In this document: piece by piece, positions 35,609 through 46,350 of the stretch
Numbering within the stretch: position 1 is the first letter of the stretch
Layout of the letters: every line of letters begins with the position of its first letter
From: Hypomyces perniciosus
Lineage: Eukaryota; Ascomycota; Sordariomycetes; Hypocreales; Hypocreaceae
Assembly: GCA_008477525.1 (NCBI GenBank)
Contig: SPDT01000004.1
Coordinates: 1,798,001-1,862,000, forward strand
Direction of reading: 5' to 3'
DNA: 64,000 bases
Translations under genes and position numbers: made by a program
Notes under the pieces: model-generated
What the model was told of the DNA's origin: nothing
Database searches by the model: none
What the model saw: the letters and a program-made list of their open reading frames with translations, nothing else

Positions 35609-36966
35609 TTTGAAGTGATTTGGTTATTGGCTGATTGTTTAAGAGAGGGGTGAAGGGGAGAGGGGAGGAAGGGAGGAAGAGTGGCCCTATTATAGGCAAG
35701 GAGGAGTCGCTCAGGTATCCATCCATATATTGAATTGGCAAAATATATTATAGTACTTTCCCAATGATATGCAAGAAAGCAATAACTATCACATAATTAA
35801 ATAACAGCTGTCCTGCATGTGACCACGAGGAGACACAGCTGATACGATACTCTGATTCTTGGCTTGGTTGAGTGGATTATGCAGTTGGATAGGCACAGCC
35901 CCGTTTGATGGCGATGCTGCGCATGTGTATGGCGCAACTAGTGAGGGGTAATTAATCCTACGTCAGTAAAGACAGACCTTGAGAGTAAGAGGTTACTGAT
36001 ATTACACTGGCTAAAAGTACATGGCAAGGCATTATCAAGAAAGAGAGTAGGCTTGAATAGTGAGAGAGTAGGGGACAGACTCCCATTTATTAAAGATTTG
36101 GTGTTCGACCCGGCCCATTGAGAGTAACCTGCGGGGTATCTCTAGTATCCAGACGACATACGCATAAAGCGCAATATCATCCAACCAACAAGCCTGTGCT
36201 CCAACAATGGCAGGCTAGCCACGTCATAAGCGCTAGGCTTTTTTCTACGCGTAATGAAAGATAGGGGTACCTCGTAAAAACGTTCAATCCGGAATTGTCG
36301 CACGAAAGCGCCCCACCGCGATGCCAGAGCGGCAGCATATCGGGTTGGCGCGGGAGGATGAGATCCCACTGGACCGCAAACGCGTTGGAAACAACGGGGA
36401 AGGGGAATACTAGGGGAAACCCGCCTAGCTAATCACTACTCTAGCAGCAAAAGGCCAGATCCGAGTTGAAACCCCAATCACAAGAGAAGAGCTTACCCGG
36501 ACGATCCAAGATGCCCTTAAGTAGGAAAAGAGATCGGAAATAACGAAACTTAGTCCACCGCGGCTGCCAGAGGACCCGACCCGAGCCCACACTAAAACCC
36601 GTCCCCACGCGACCGGGCCGAGAGGCGATAATTATAGGGGCAAATATCGCGCCCACCTTCAGAGACCGCAGTCTAACGGAGGTGATACAGAAGTAAAATA
36701 TTGTGTTAGGAGTCGACGCTGCTATGACTACCTGATGGTTGCCAAAGGGGAATAGTATTACTCCGTGTAGTGAAGAAATATACAGGGAGAACAAGACACA
36801 GAGCCCTTTACGGGAATTAAGCTCGCTGATACTCTGTTCGTACCTTGGTAAGCCTGAAAGAAACACTAATGTCGGATGCCACTGTGGAGCAGATAAAATC
36901 GCTTACAGGTTGTTGAGAAGCTGAGGGAGTGGTTGCAATAATGGCTCGCATCTGCTCAAAAGAGTT
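35609..36966. other. Intergenic region between CVNH and SRPK-like genes
   Basis: Two long open frames on the minus strand (36142-36369 and 36441-36866) lack any domain signature. One contains a run resembling coding sequence (WGAFVRQFRIERFYEVPLSF), which may be a remnant, but the frame context could not be resolved. No gene was called. Confidence 0.45.
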
Positions 36967-38534
36967 TTAAGCGGTGTTCATCTCGTCTTCGAGTCTGTGT
37001 TGGATTAGAAACTCATCCTCGAAAAGATCTTCTGCCGAAGGCCTTTCTTCTGGGAGCCAGCGCAAAATCTTCCGAGCGAGTGCAAGGAACAATTCCTGAT
37101 CCTTGCCCTTGAGGCGTTTTTCACGAGTCTCAAGTGACTGATCAGGAATCGGAGTCGCGGCTATCCAATTACCTCTTTTTTGTCAGTTTGTTGCAGCAAT
37201 ATAAGGTACTTCATTGGTCGCGGCATAAAGTTACCTTCAGCATCCCAGTACTGGGAACATGTTGCGCTCCGTTCTAGGAAGTCTCTTGGCGGAGGCCCCA
37301 TGAGAGAAACCATCTCGGCAAGATGCTGCTCATCGTTGAGGGTACCGTGCTTCATGGCATGGAACAGCCGACCACCTTCGAATAGATCCCACATCTATAC
37401 AGTGTCAGGACAAAAGAAAAAAAGGTGATAGAATGCTGAGCTACATACCATGACTCCAATAGACCATATATCTATTTCGGAATTCCATTCCATGCCCATT
37501 ATTATTTCAGGCGCTCTATAAACGCCAGGCATAACGTCTCCAGTGTGATTTTCTCCTATCTTAGCAGCACCGAAATCGCAAAGAATCGGCGCGCCAGTGG
37601 TAACAGGCATCGTATGTGAAATGTAGATGGTGCGATCCTCAAGTATCTTGCGGGCGGATGGCTGTTGTAGCTCGGCTTGCTCGATTCTTGTAAAAATCGA
37701 AAGATCGTTGCATCCTAGAAGGATGTTGTTGGGCGATATATCTAGGGTTTTATTAGTTGGTAAGGTGAATGAAATGGTTGAATGGAACCTACCCGTGTGC
37801 ACGACATGTGCCTGGTGCAAGAAGTCAAGACCAAGAAGAACCAGTTGCAAGGTTTGCTGCAATAATCGTTTATTCAACACTTTACCTGGTAACAAGTTTC
37901 GAAATGTTGTGAACGTCAGGCCCAGTGGATCAAAGAGCAAACATTGGTGCGTCCCGTGAGGACTATTTATGCGGAAATCATCTAGTACCAGCCGTAGCCT
38001 ATCTCTTCCGGGGTGTTCAGCATCGATAGACCTGAGATGCCCGGATACGGCCAATTCGTGGTCCATTTCGGCGAGGTCTTGTGTGGAAATGCATACTTTG
38101 AGGGTTAGAAGACGATCTTCCCTGTTTATCGCATTGACATTATTAGTGAACGGTTAGAAATCCGAGAGAGAGTAGTATGAAATATCTCAAGGCACTCACT
38201 GAAGATCCCGGCAAAGCCATACGGTAGAGGCCGTGCCGAACCCTAGCTTTGCCACGACTTAATATCTGGACTTGAATACATCGCCTAGTTGTACAGGGTA
38301 AAACCTTTCGGCCTTGTAGCCTGGGACTGTTTCCTCCTCAATCTTCTCCTGCACCGAAAGCTTTACGAAGCCGACGGCTGGAAAAATGCGAGCCTGGTTA
38401 GACATTTTCATTGTACTTGGCCAGGTCCGAGTCAGTGAGGGCACAGTGCTGGGAAATTTTTGGCGAGTAATTTGAGATACAGATGGGCGTTGCGTTCTGG
38501 AAATGAGCAGAGAAGCTGATCTTGCTGTTCTCAT
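36967..38534 (-). pseudogene. SRPK-like protein kinase gene broken by one stop codon
   Basis: Five exons with introns at 38122-38199, 37742-37792, 37395-37448 and 37173-37234 read as one SR-protein-kinase-like protein of about 440 codons from the ATG at 38534. The N-terminus ([15 protein letters not shown]) is presequence-like, then [17 protein letters not shown]. Here codon 92 is TAA (38259-38261), where the family normally has Gln (KSRYQ or DRYQ), directly before VVAKLGFGTASTVWLCRD (glycine loop). All later parts are intact: TLK lysine, the catalytic loop [15 protein letters not shown] in [22 protein letters not shown] and the C-lobe end ERPSAEDLFEDEF. Every intron keeps phase, so the gene has a single lesion. 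It may be a recent pseudogene or a natural null allele; a base-call error is possible too. Confidence 0.85.
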
Positions 38535-39323
38535 GGTGGTGAGTATTGGACGAATTATGCGAGAGGTGATGATCTACTGGTCATTGAACCAGTTTTTCGT
38601 GCCGAAAATAAACAGCTCTGACGGCACCTGCATAGCTGACCATAGAGGCCTTCGCAGTTGCAGGCAGGAATGTTGTGGCACGATATCTGACTGTTGTTTC
38701 AAAACTTTCGTTGCTGCTGTTCGTTTTTGTTTTGGGGGGTTCTTCGAAGTCCACGTGAACCGGTTCTGTCAGTGCTTAGCTGATCAGCACACATGGATCT
38801 CATTCGCCGTTGCCAGCCCCGCATCATTATCTATGAAGTACTTCGTACATACTCCGTATGTACGGAGTAGATGCAATCAATATATGCTATAAATAGACTG
38901 AGCAAGCAAGTAGTACCACTACATACTCTGTAGAGCGGCCGTTGTTATCTAGGCGACCTTCTGAAGAGATTACGCACTCTTGGCGTTATTCTCCGTATCC
39001 TAATGCATATAACGCACCTCCACACCCTATCTTAGGTACCTAGCCAAGGGCAAGAAGCACGACCATCGATGTTCCCCCCTCAATGCTATTAAATGCTCCT
39101 CGTTCAGGGGAGTTGGTAATTCTTCTTCGTCCTTGGCTGAATGTTGGTGGACTCGGAAAGTGGCGGGTAGTCCTTAACTGGTGATGCCCCACCGGCCGGC
39201 CTATATAATATTAATCCGAGGCAAAGTAATAAATCTGTCCAGGAGGAATGGGCAGAGTTCATTCATCCCCTTGCATCATTTACGAAAGACTCATACTATA
39301 TCTTCTTTTAATCCTCCAACTCC
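38535..39323. other. Promoter and intergenic DNA with a strong palindromic cluster
   Basis: A palindromic cluster lies at 38834-38871 (TACTTCGTAC, ATACTCCGTAT and TACGGAGTA in a row). A TATATAA element is found at about 39200, 120 bases before the possible gene at 39324. No coding sequence was recognised. Confidence 0.5.
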
Positions 39324-40117
39324 ATGAAATCAGTGACTAGTAAAGAGGCCAGAAACAACGAAGGTGCCTTTGTTCCTGTAGCTTTCTTGAAGGCGCTGGG
39401 AAGTAACATTGACAATCAAACTTGGAAATCACTTAAATGAACAGTGAGTAGCGGAAGATTGGCAACTTATTATGTTGTTTTCGAGCGCTGATGATTACAA
39501 ACCATATGCATAGGCTCAGAAACGATGTGACTGGGCAATTGTACAAGAATGAGATTGAGAATGAGAAGGGACAAAAAAAGGTGTCCGGGCCCCATCGCAG
39601 GCGGTGCGGAAAGCTGAGGCCCAAACAAAAGCTGTTCAGTCTGTGGATACAGCAGAAAACAAGAAGTCTTTCATTCAAGATCTCGGTAATTGGTGGTACC
39701 GCCCACCCACAAAAGACAGCGACCCTGATTGTAAGATGATCTATAACCAAGTTTGCTAGGTGCTTGTACGAATGAAAACGGCGACCTCACCTTTCGCTAC
39801 ATGGACAAAGGGAGTGAAGAAGCCAGCTGGTCGAATTATCCCGGGATATGGAACTCCAAACACGCATGGTATGAAGCCTTGAAGAAATCTTATGCGAAGG
39901 TATTAGGAGGCTCTAATTGGCCACCGAGATGGACCGACGTGTCCATGTCCAAGGGCCAGAGCGTATGCCTCAATGATTAACTGCAGCAAATCAGCAAAAG
40001 ACCTTCGAGGACTGTATCTGGAGCGTGAATGAAATGAGAGCGGGCCCCGGAATATCAAGTACGCTTACAATAACGGACATGTGGGACGAAGGGAACGAAA
40101 ACATTGGAAGGAGGTGA
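39324..40117 (+). pseudogene. Unrecognised gene or decayed gene with very short GT-AG gaps
   Basis: An ATG at 39324 opens MKSVTSKEARNNEGAFVP and stops at TGA (39438-39440). Further on, protein-like segments occur: KAVQSVDTAENKKSFIQDLG with NWWYRPPTKDSDPDC, then CTNENGDLTFRYMDKGSEE up to SNWPPRWTDVSMSKGQS, then KTFEDCIWSVNEMRAGPG. The gaps between the last three are 29 and 32 bases, start with GT, end with AG and keep frame. These are shorter than normal ascomycete introns. I do not recognise the protein. It may be a decayed gene, or a gene with micro-introns. The start and first exons are uncertain. Confidence 0.3.
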
Positions 40118-42108
40118 GTCAGCCACCCATCTATTCTCTTAATGTGCTGAACAGCTGAAGAGCCCCGTACACTCGAGTCGAGTCGTTGGAGGAACGATGG
40201 TTAAAATTTGGAATTTTAGAATAGTATAGATGTCCGTCAGCTCCTTCGGTCTTTACATCACCTGCATTCCTATAACAACCTTCCAGCTCTATGAAATCTG
40301 CCCCTATGTGCAATTTCCATCAGCCAAGCCCCCAAAGAGACGAGGGTACCCCTGCGCTTGGCACCGAGCATCCGGAGCTGTGTGGCCAACCAGGGCCATT
40401 ATGGGCGAGAAACTACGAAGTATCAGACAACTGAGACGGGCCTTGGGACCCTAGCCGCACCCCCGGTAAACTTTTGCCACGGCCAGCATAGCTGTGGATT
40501 TCGGAGGTTTGTCGAGGTTAACTACATAGCTGGTGGCATGTCTCGGTGCGGTCAGAGACGTGCCTAGCCAAGTGCGCCATGTATTTGTTCCAATCGTCTT
40601 CAAAAGGTAGGAGTCATCTTAACAAATCCGTCAGGTTTGGTTTGAGTGGTTCGTTGAGGAAACAGGCCAACAAAATTTTGAGTGCTGTTTCCGGACTTAC
40701 TGGTTTTCTTCAGGAATAGATCAAACGAATCAAGCCACTCTGCTTTATACTGCAAGTTGCATATCACGTAAAAAGGAACGGTTATCAATTCAATTAGTAA
40801 CGAAGTAGAAGACCATTGTTGATAATGCTGGTTAAGACCAAGAGGATTATGTCGTTTTGGATTCGGGCGTATGCGCCAAGTCCCCCGCAGATCAGTCGCG
40901 GACCTCACAATAGCTCCGCAAGGAGGTATGACTGGGATGTTAACAGACGGCAAACTTGAAGGACGCGTTATAGCTGCCCTTTGGGCTTTGGCGCGAGCGT
41001 TAGACTACGGAAAGTGTCCTTCGGAACCAACCTAGACGTTGATCGTAGTCAGATTGTTATTGGCTTTTATAAAATATTGGCCAATTTAAAGATATAGAGC
41101 GGTATACTTATTTGCGCGCAACTGGCTCTATACTATGCAATTCAGTAAAGGCGTTGAACTGGTGAAAACTTGATATGTAGCTTAATATATCTTTATTTTT
41201 TAAGCTTAATATGCCACGGGTTTCGAGGCAAATCCCTTTCGCGCTATATCTGTTATTGTGACCCGCTCAGATCCTTCGGGGTTAAATGCGCAAACAATGA
41301 CTGGAAGGTTTTCTAACGCCTAAATACTGAGGATCTAACAAATCGCGATGGAATATTAGCGCAGTTTTAGTCAATTACTCTATGAAATAACACACTATTA
41401 ATTAGCTAACTAAGCTATCCGCCTCGCCCGACTACAGTCAGAAGCTTAAATATTAGTCTTTCCGCTACAGTATCTAGATTATATTCCACATACAAGTACG
41501 TGTGCATCTAGTAGGTATTAGATATGCGAATAATGCAAGCTAGGTTCACCATCCTTGGCGTAAATGGCGTTAGTAAGGCCACTTAGGTGTATTTAGACGA
41601 TCTACTCTTTACCTTGTAGATGAATTTCTATAGTTCAGTCATTAAACCTAATGTCTAACTGTCTTTAAGCATGAATAAAAGCAATCGGCTCACAATGATA
41701 TAAATGTGGAAATACAGACTCTGTAGTTGATCGGGTACTATTTATTTCCTTGCAGATAATGCATACTACTAGTATAGGGATCCTCGTTTATGCCTTCCTA
41801 CACTCATTTAGGTAAGGGGAAGGAGCTACAATTATATGCCTAATACCCATTAGGGATCTGCATCCTACGAGGCAAATTCCAGGATGATCTCCAGCGCTAA
41901 AGGCAGTCCTAAGTCATTATGCTAGTATTTGGGGATCTACGTTTAAACTAATTTATCTCCACATAATATCTGAATGCTATGAAAAAGATCGCAATCATTA
42001 TGTACCAATAAGTATAAAGACGAGCTAAGTTCTCTATCCTCAAACAACCTAATCAGCACGCAGCCCCTTCACCACTGTTCTCTACAAACTACGATATTTA
42101 CCCTCACA
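40118..42108. other. Intergenic region with AT-rich island
   Basis: From about 41,030 to 42,050 the DNA is AT-rich with many stops in all frames, like RIP-mutated transposon DNA. One short plus-strand frame at about 41,590 reads VYLDDLLF, similar to the reverse transcriptase YxDD box, but nothing around it supports an element. The last 60 bases (CT-rich, CAAAC/CACAATG) look like a normal promoter end of the next gene. Confidence 0.5.
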
Positions 42109-43129
42109 ATGCAACTCCCCGTTCTTCTCGCCCTTGCTGGCCTCAGTGCCGGTTTGCAAGCTTCAGATATTATTTTATCACCCACAGACTCGTCCGATTT
42201 CCCAACTGGTGATAGGTTCAATCTTACCACTACCAACACTGATGATGTTCATACAAACATCTTGGATGCTTGGAACCCTGAGCACATTATTGAATCTAAT
42301 AACTTGTTGAAGTATTACGAGGATAATAAGGGTGCCAACCACACTCTTTACCTTAACGATACTCGCTCGTTCGTTGATCTCAGTACTCTTACGGTTTCAC
42401 CTGAAACGAAAAGAAGTAGTAAGCGAGTGCCTCCCCATAAGTAAGTCCAAGGTATAATTATGTTTGAGAAGGTGCTGGGGCTAATATTAAATTTAAGCAT
42501 TTGTTCAAATTTCAAGAGTCCCTACGTTGTCCAATCTGAGAGCTGGTTTGATCAATACAATCCGGCTTCTTCTTGCCTTAACGCTGATGGGAAGGGATCG
42601 GGAGCCTTGACTTCAACCTGGACTTACAGCAAGAGTATTGCATCAAACGTTGGGTAGGCGCTTATCCTTATCTTTCTAACACGAAATAAAATTTATGCTG
42701 ATTCTCTAATACATAGTCTTGACTTTAAATTGATTAAAGACATTCTTGGCGCTGCTGCCGGCGTTACAGTCACTGAAACCTGGTCTCACTCTGATTCATG
42801 TAAGTCGTTTAGTAGCATTACCCTCCACCCCCCATGGCTATGATAACTAGTCCTACTGCCTTATATTATTCTTTAATATTAGCTGACACAATGACACAGT
42901 TACCTGCAATGTTCCTTCCCGCCACTCTGGCCAGCTCTGGATCTCGACCAGGATTGTCTGGGGATGGATCTGGGTAAAGGATTGCAGGTCGTGCGTAGTG
43001 GGCGGTGTCACATGCTCCAACAATGGCCAACCCAAGGGCACCGTGGTTGCCCCTGCCAATGTCTCCCCCAAAAGCGTTGATGTTCGATTCAGGTGTCGCA
43101 CCGTTAAGAACATTAATTGCAAATTTTAA
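42109..43129 (+). CDS. Small secreted protein, family not recognised
   Basis: Four exons with introns at 42441-42518, 42654-42716 and 42800-42899 keep frame and give 259 residues. The N-terminus MQLPVLLALAGLSAGLQA is a clear signal peptide. A propeptide-like region with NxT/NxS glycosylation sites (NLTTT, NHTLYLNDT) ends in a dibasic KR pair (SSKR), a possible Kex2 site. The mature-like part has PYVVQSESWFDQYNPASSCL, a glycine/alanine-rich LGAAAGVTVTETWSHSDS, then CNVPSRHSGQLW and about six Cys in the last 90 residues, including CRSCVVGGVTC. I think this belongs to a spread family of fungal secreted proteins with an ETWS...C-x-V-P...GQ-W core, function unknown. It could be an effector or antimicrobial protein; nothing in the sequence decides it. 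Confidence 0.75.
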
Positions 43130-44251
43130 CTTCTGGAACCTCGATCGAAAAACACGGTTTCCTAAAGGATGCTGGGTGACAGTGTATATATTGACAGCAA
43201 GCCATACGAGTTTCGCAAATTTTCTTCAAGTATTTCTCAATTGGTATATAAGGGTTTGGCGAAGTTGTGCATTAGATGCGGTCGATGTTCTTGAGTTGAT
43301 TATTGGCTGCGAACAGTGTGCAAGTCTGAAAGACATGTATATATATCCTACTAGAATATAGTTATGGTTCAGGGGTCACGTTCTAGAAACATACACTCTT
43401 CTCTGCTGCTGTGAATAGGGGCAAGTACATGACTGGAATACATGTAAACGCTCAAGGAGCTAAGACTAATGCTTTACGGTGTCAGGAGCCAGCCGGAGGA
43501 CCACAGAAGCAACGCCGTAGCACGGGGGACAAAAGAAATTAGGAAGCCGAGCACGATGAATATATAGAATGACTCGCAAGGAGACTACATACAGCGATGC
43601 AACTTATGTATACTGTGCACTACTATTTACATCGTAATAGAGAGCAGCTAGATACTTGGCTCCTGAGGCTAAAGTCTACTATCCCTCTTTAACGTTTTAA
43701 CTAAGCTCTACAACTACTATAGGAAAGGTCAAACAAAAATATTCGCCAATATTCCCTGAATTTTTTCATGATAACTTCGCTATCTTGATAAAAGGTTGCT
43801 GAAGAATCGAGCTACGAATGTATTATATGCTCCCTAGTGCTATCCACTGAAGCTAAGAAAGGCGAGGTTGGGTGACTTTGAGCAATAATAAAGTCATACA
43901 AGGGCAGAAATGTAGGCATTTGCTAGAATTAACATTTGCAGAAGTGAAAATGAAAGTTTCAAAGCAATTTAATACTTTTACCAATGAATCATCGGCAAAG
44001 ATAAGCCTGATGACCAGGTGTAAGAAGATCCTGGTGACGCACTGCGGTACTGGTGTAGTTCCTTCACTTAATACTTACTCTCTCGTGGTTCTTGCCCATA
44101 ACCCTCCCTAAAACGCCTATTCTTATTGTGTGAAAGCATGTCCGTCGCTCATTACTTTTAAAATCTGAAAACAGGCAGTACCTTCCTTTCGGTGAAATAG
44201 ATTGATGGAAGCTGTTCGTGAGAGCCCGGTACCGTTTTCTCTTCTTTTCTT

Positions 44252-44290
44252 CAACAACAACAACAACAACAGCAGCAGCAGCAGCAGCAA
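44252..44290. repeat. CAA/CAG trinucleotide microsatellite
   Basis: Six CAA units are followed by about six CAG units. The region is not part of a recognised gene. Confidence 0.9.
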
Positions 44291-44705
44291 GATGTTAGTA
44301 TCTTTCACCTTTTCATCATTTATCTACCCTGTATTGCACCCTTCCACTCAGCCCTTTGACCCATTTGCTGGAGCTTTCCAGGCCATTGTCTGCACTTCCC
44401 TTCGTACAAGTTGGCCTCCGCCCAGCCACGATCCATTGCTGTTTGCACTTCATTTGAGCTTTGTCACTCGTGTATGACTGTGGCGATGAGCGGCTGCAGT
44501 GCCATTAAGATTGACAGGCGTCGTCCAAGGATTGTGGACGCTTTTTCTTCACTTTTGCATCAAGTTTGACATTCAAACTGACAACGACTTTGATAGGGCG
44601 ACCTTGCGTTCTGGTCGTGTGGTTTCCGCCGGTGCAGGCCGCCGCCGGGCCGTCGCCGCCGTAGCCCGGGCTCTAAACGGCCCTGAATAGGTGCTGGGGT
44701 GGGTG

Positions 44706-45350
44706 GGTGGGCTGCTCAATAATGGGTTCTCATTATCTGTTGTCACTGTACGACGATCACAGTCTCCTCGCAGCCACCCATTATCAAAACCTTCTCCCAG
44801 CTCCGTCTCCCAAGCCAAACCCCAGAAAGATATCAGCGATGGCCTCCACAAAGACCGACATACACCCCTCTAGCATCTCCTCGGCATTCACATTGCTTCT
44901 ATCTGGTTTGACATCCCTCCCGGCGGGAATCATTCTCCACGTGGCAGGCTGTTCAATAATGTCCTTCCTGCAGCCTCAACCCAAATAATCCCTTGGTATG
45001 GTGGTGAGTGGGTTGCCCAATACTGCACTCCCTGTGACCGTGGCTGAAAGATGTGAACAAAGGATTCCTCGACCGATGTTATTTTTTCGACAACCTTGGT
45101 TGTTGCTCCATAGCTGTTGTTCCTCGACAGAGACTCTTTGTCCTTGAATAATTCGTTCGAAAATTAGGGGACTGCGCACAGTTGCTCTCTCTCCGCTTCC
45201 TCGAATCCAGCCGAAGACTCCCCGGCATTGCTCACTCACGCGGTGTTAGGTGGGCTGCTCAATAATGGTCCCCTACCCTACGGCTTTGAATTGAATCGAA
45301 GACTCTTCGATAACTCAATATTGTCCTCTTTGCAATCTCAACCCAAACAT
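44706..45350. repeat. Divergent direct repeats
   Basis: The 20-mer GGTGGGCTGCTCAATAATGG occurs exactly at 44706-44725 and 45249-45268, and a variant (GGGTTGCCCAATACTG) near 45008. A second pair, sharing the ends CTCAACCCAAA and ATGTCCT/TTGTCCT, lies at about 44957-44988 and 45320-45350. This suggests an old local duplication or a decayed repeat element. Confidence 0.6.
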
Positions 45351-46350
45351 CCTCCCAACGGCACCGAGAGGCTCGAGCCGGTAGCCATTGTGGGAGATTT
45401 GATGTCTGGTCAAGGTTCGGCGACGACCTCTCAGAATGTTTCCTGCACCTGTGAGCCATACGTCCGGCCGGGTGGATGCTTGATTCGCACTAAAAATCAA
45501 TGAAAGATTATCAGCATGCCTCGTGGGCTGAAGCTGCTCGACGGACGTTTTCAAGAGACAGGATCCTCTACAGCCCTGTCTTCTTGGTCCTGGAGGTGTC
45601 CAGCGTGTGCGGATTGCGGCTGAGTCGCCGACTTCAGCGGATGGGGCGTGATGTTTGCGAGTACGAGGATGGGCTCAAGCAGAGGTTCGAGAAGCGGCAG
45701 TAAGAAGAGCGACGTATTGCCCTGCCAGAGTGATTTAGGGGTATATGCAAGGATTTGATGGTGTCAAACTCAGTAATGAATCCACATTCCAGCAGAACAC
45801 TCCTTCATTCCTAGTCAACCAGCAACAACAGTCGGATCCTTGAATGGATAACGATGTCAATGACATATAGATTATCGAGTCAAGAATCAGGATCAATTTG
45901 TTAGCTAGTTTTCATGGATTTTAAGCCAGAGCCTTTCCCATCAAACTTGGGATGAGCAAGAGTGTCGAATTCAATCATTTCCGATCTATCCATGAGCCCT
46001 TTAACTCTTGATCTGTGATTGATAGATCGTCATAGGCATTTGTTAGCAGATGATTAAAAAGACACCCCGGCTTGCTTCACTGTTTCAAACGGCCATGCCA
46101 ATAAACAGCGGATGTTAAATTGTATTTCCGTCAACAAAGCTAATAGCTATCTGGGAAAAGAAAACGGTTCTTCCCCCATCGCACGGAGGGTGCAATTCAA
46201 TTAAAAAAAAACAGGACTGCTGACGGACTGGCTTGAAGCCATCCAGTAACACCCAGTAAACCTCCGCCAAGCAGTCCGGGCTTCCCTTCATGGTTTTGGG
46301 CGAACCACGGAGCATATCTCTCTTGAACGTCGGCAAAGCCAATGGCGGGC

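Larger units (their letters stand above)
43130..46350. other. Gene-poor region of 3.2 kb with simple and direct repeats
   Basis: No gene was recognised. It holds a CAA/CAG microsatellite (44252-44290), divergent direct repeats between 44.7 and 45.35 kb, and a coding-like open stretch on the plus strand at about 45.5-45.7 kb (FSRDRILYSPVFLVLEVSSV) without identifiable family. The 43.1-44.1 kb part is AT-rich. Confidence 0.5.

Noticed and set aside
36095..36125. Sequence TGTTCGACCCGGCC, similar to a tRNA T loop
   Set aside because: No matching acceptor, anticodon or D arms around it.
36142..36866. Two minus-strand open frames upstream of the CVNH-SRPK interval
   Set aside because: Neither has a start context, intron structure or family motif; probably chance frames or unreadable remnants.
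45360..45400. Plus-strand peptide EPVAIVG, like the start of a polyketide synthase ketosynthase domain
   Set aside because: The following residues do not continue the ketosynthase pattern, so the match is most likely chance.
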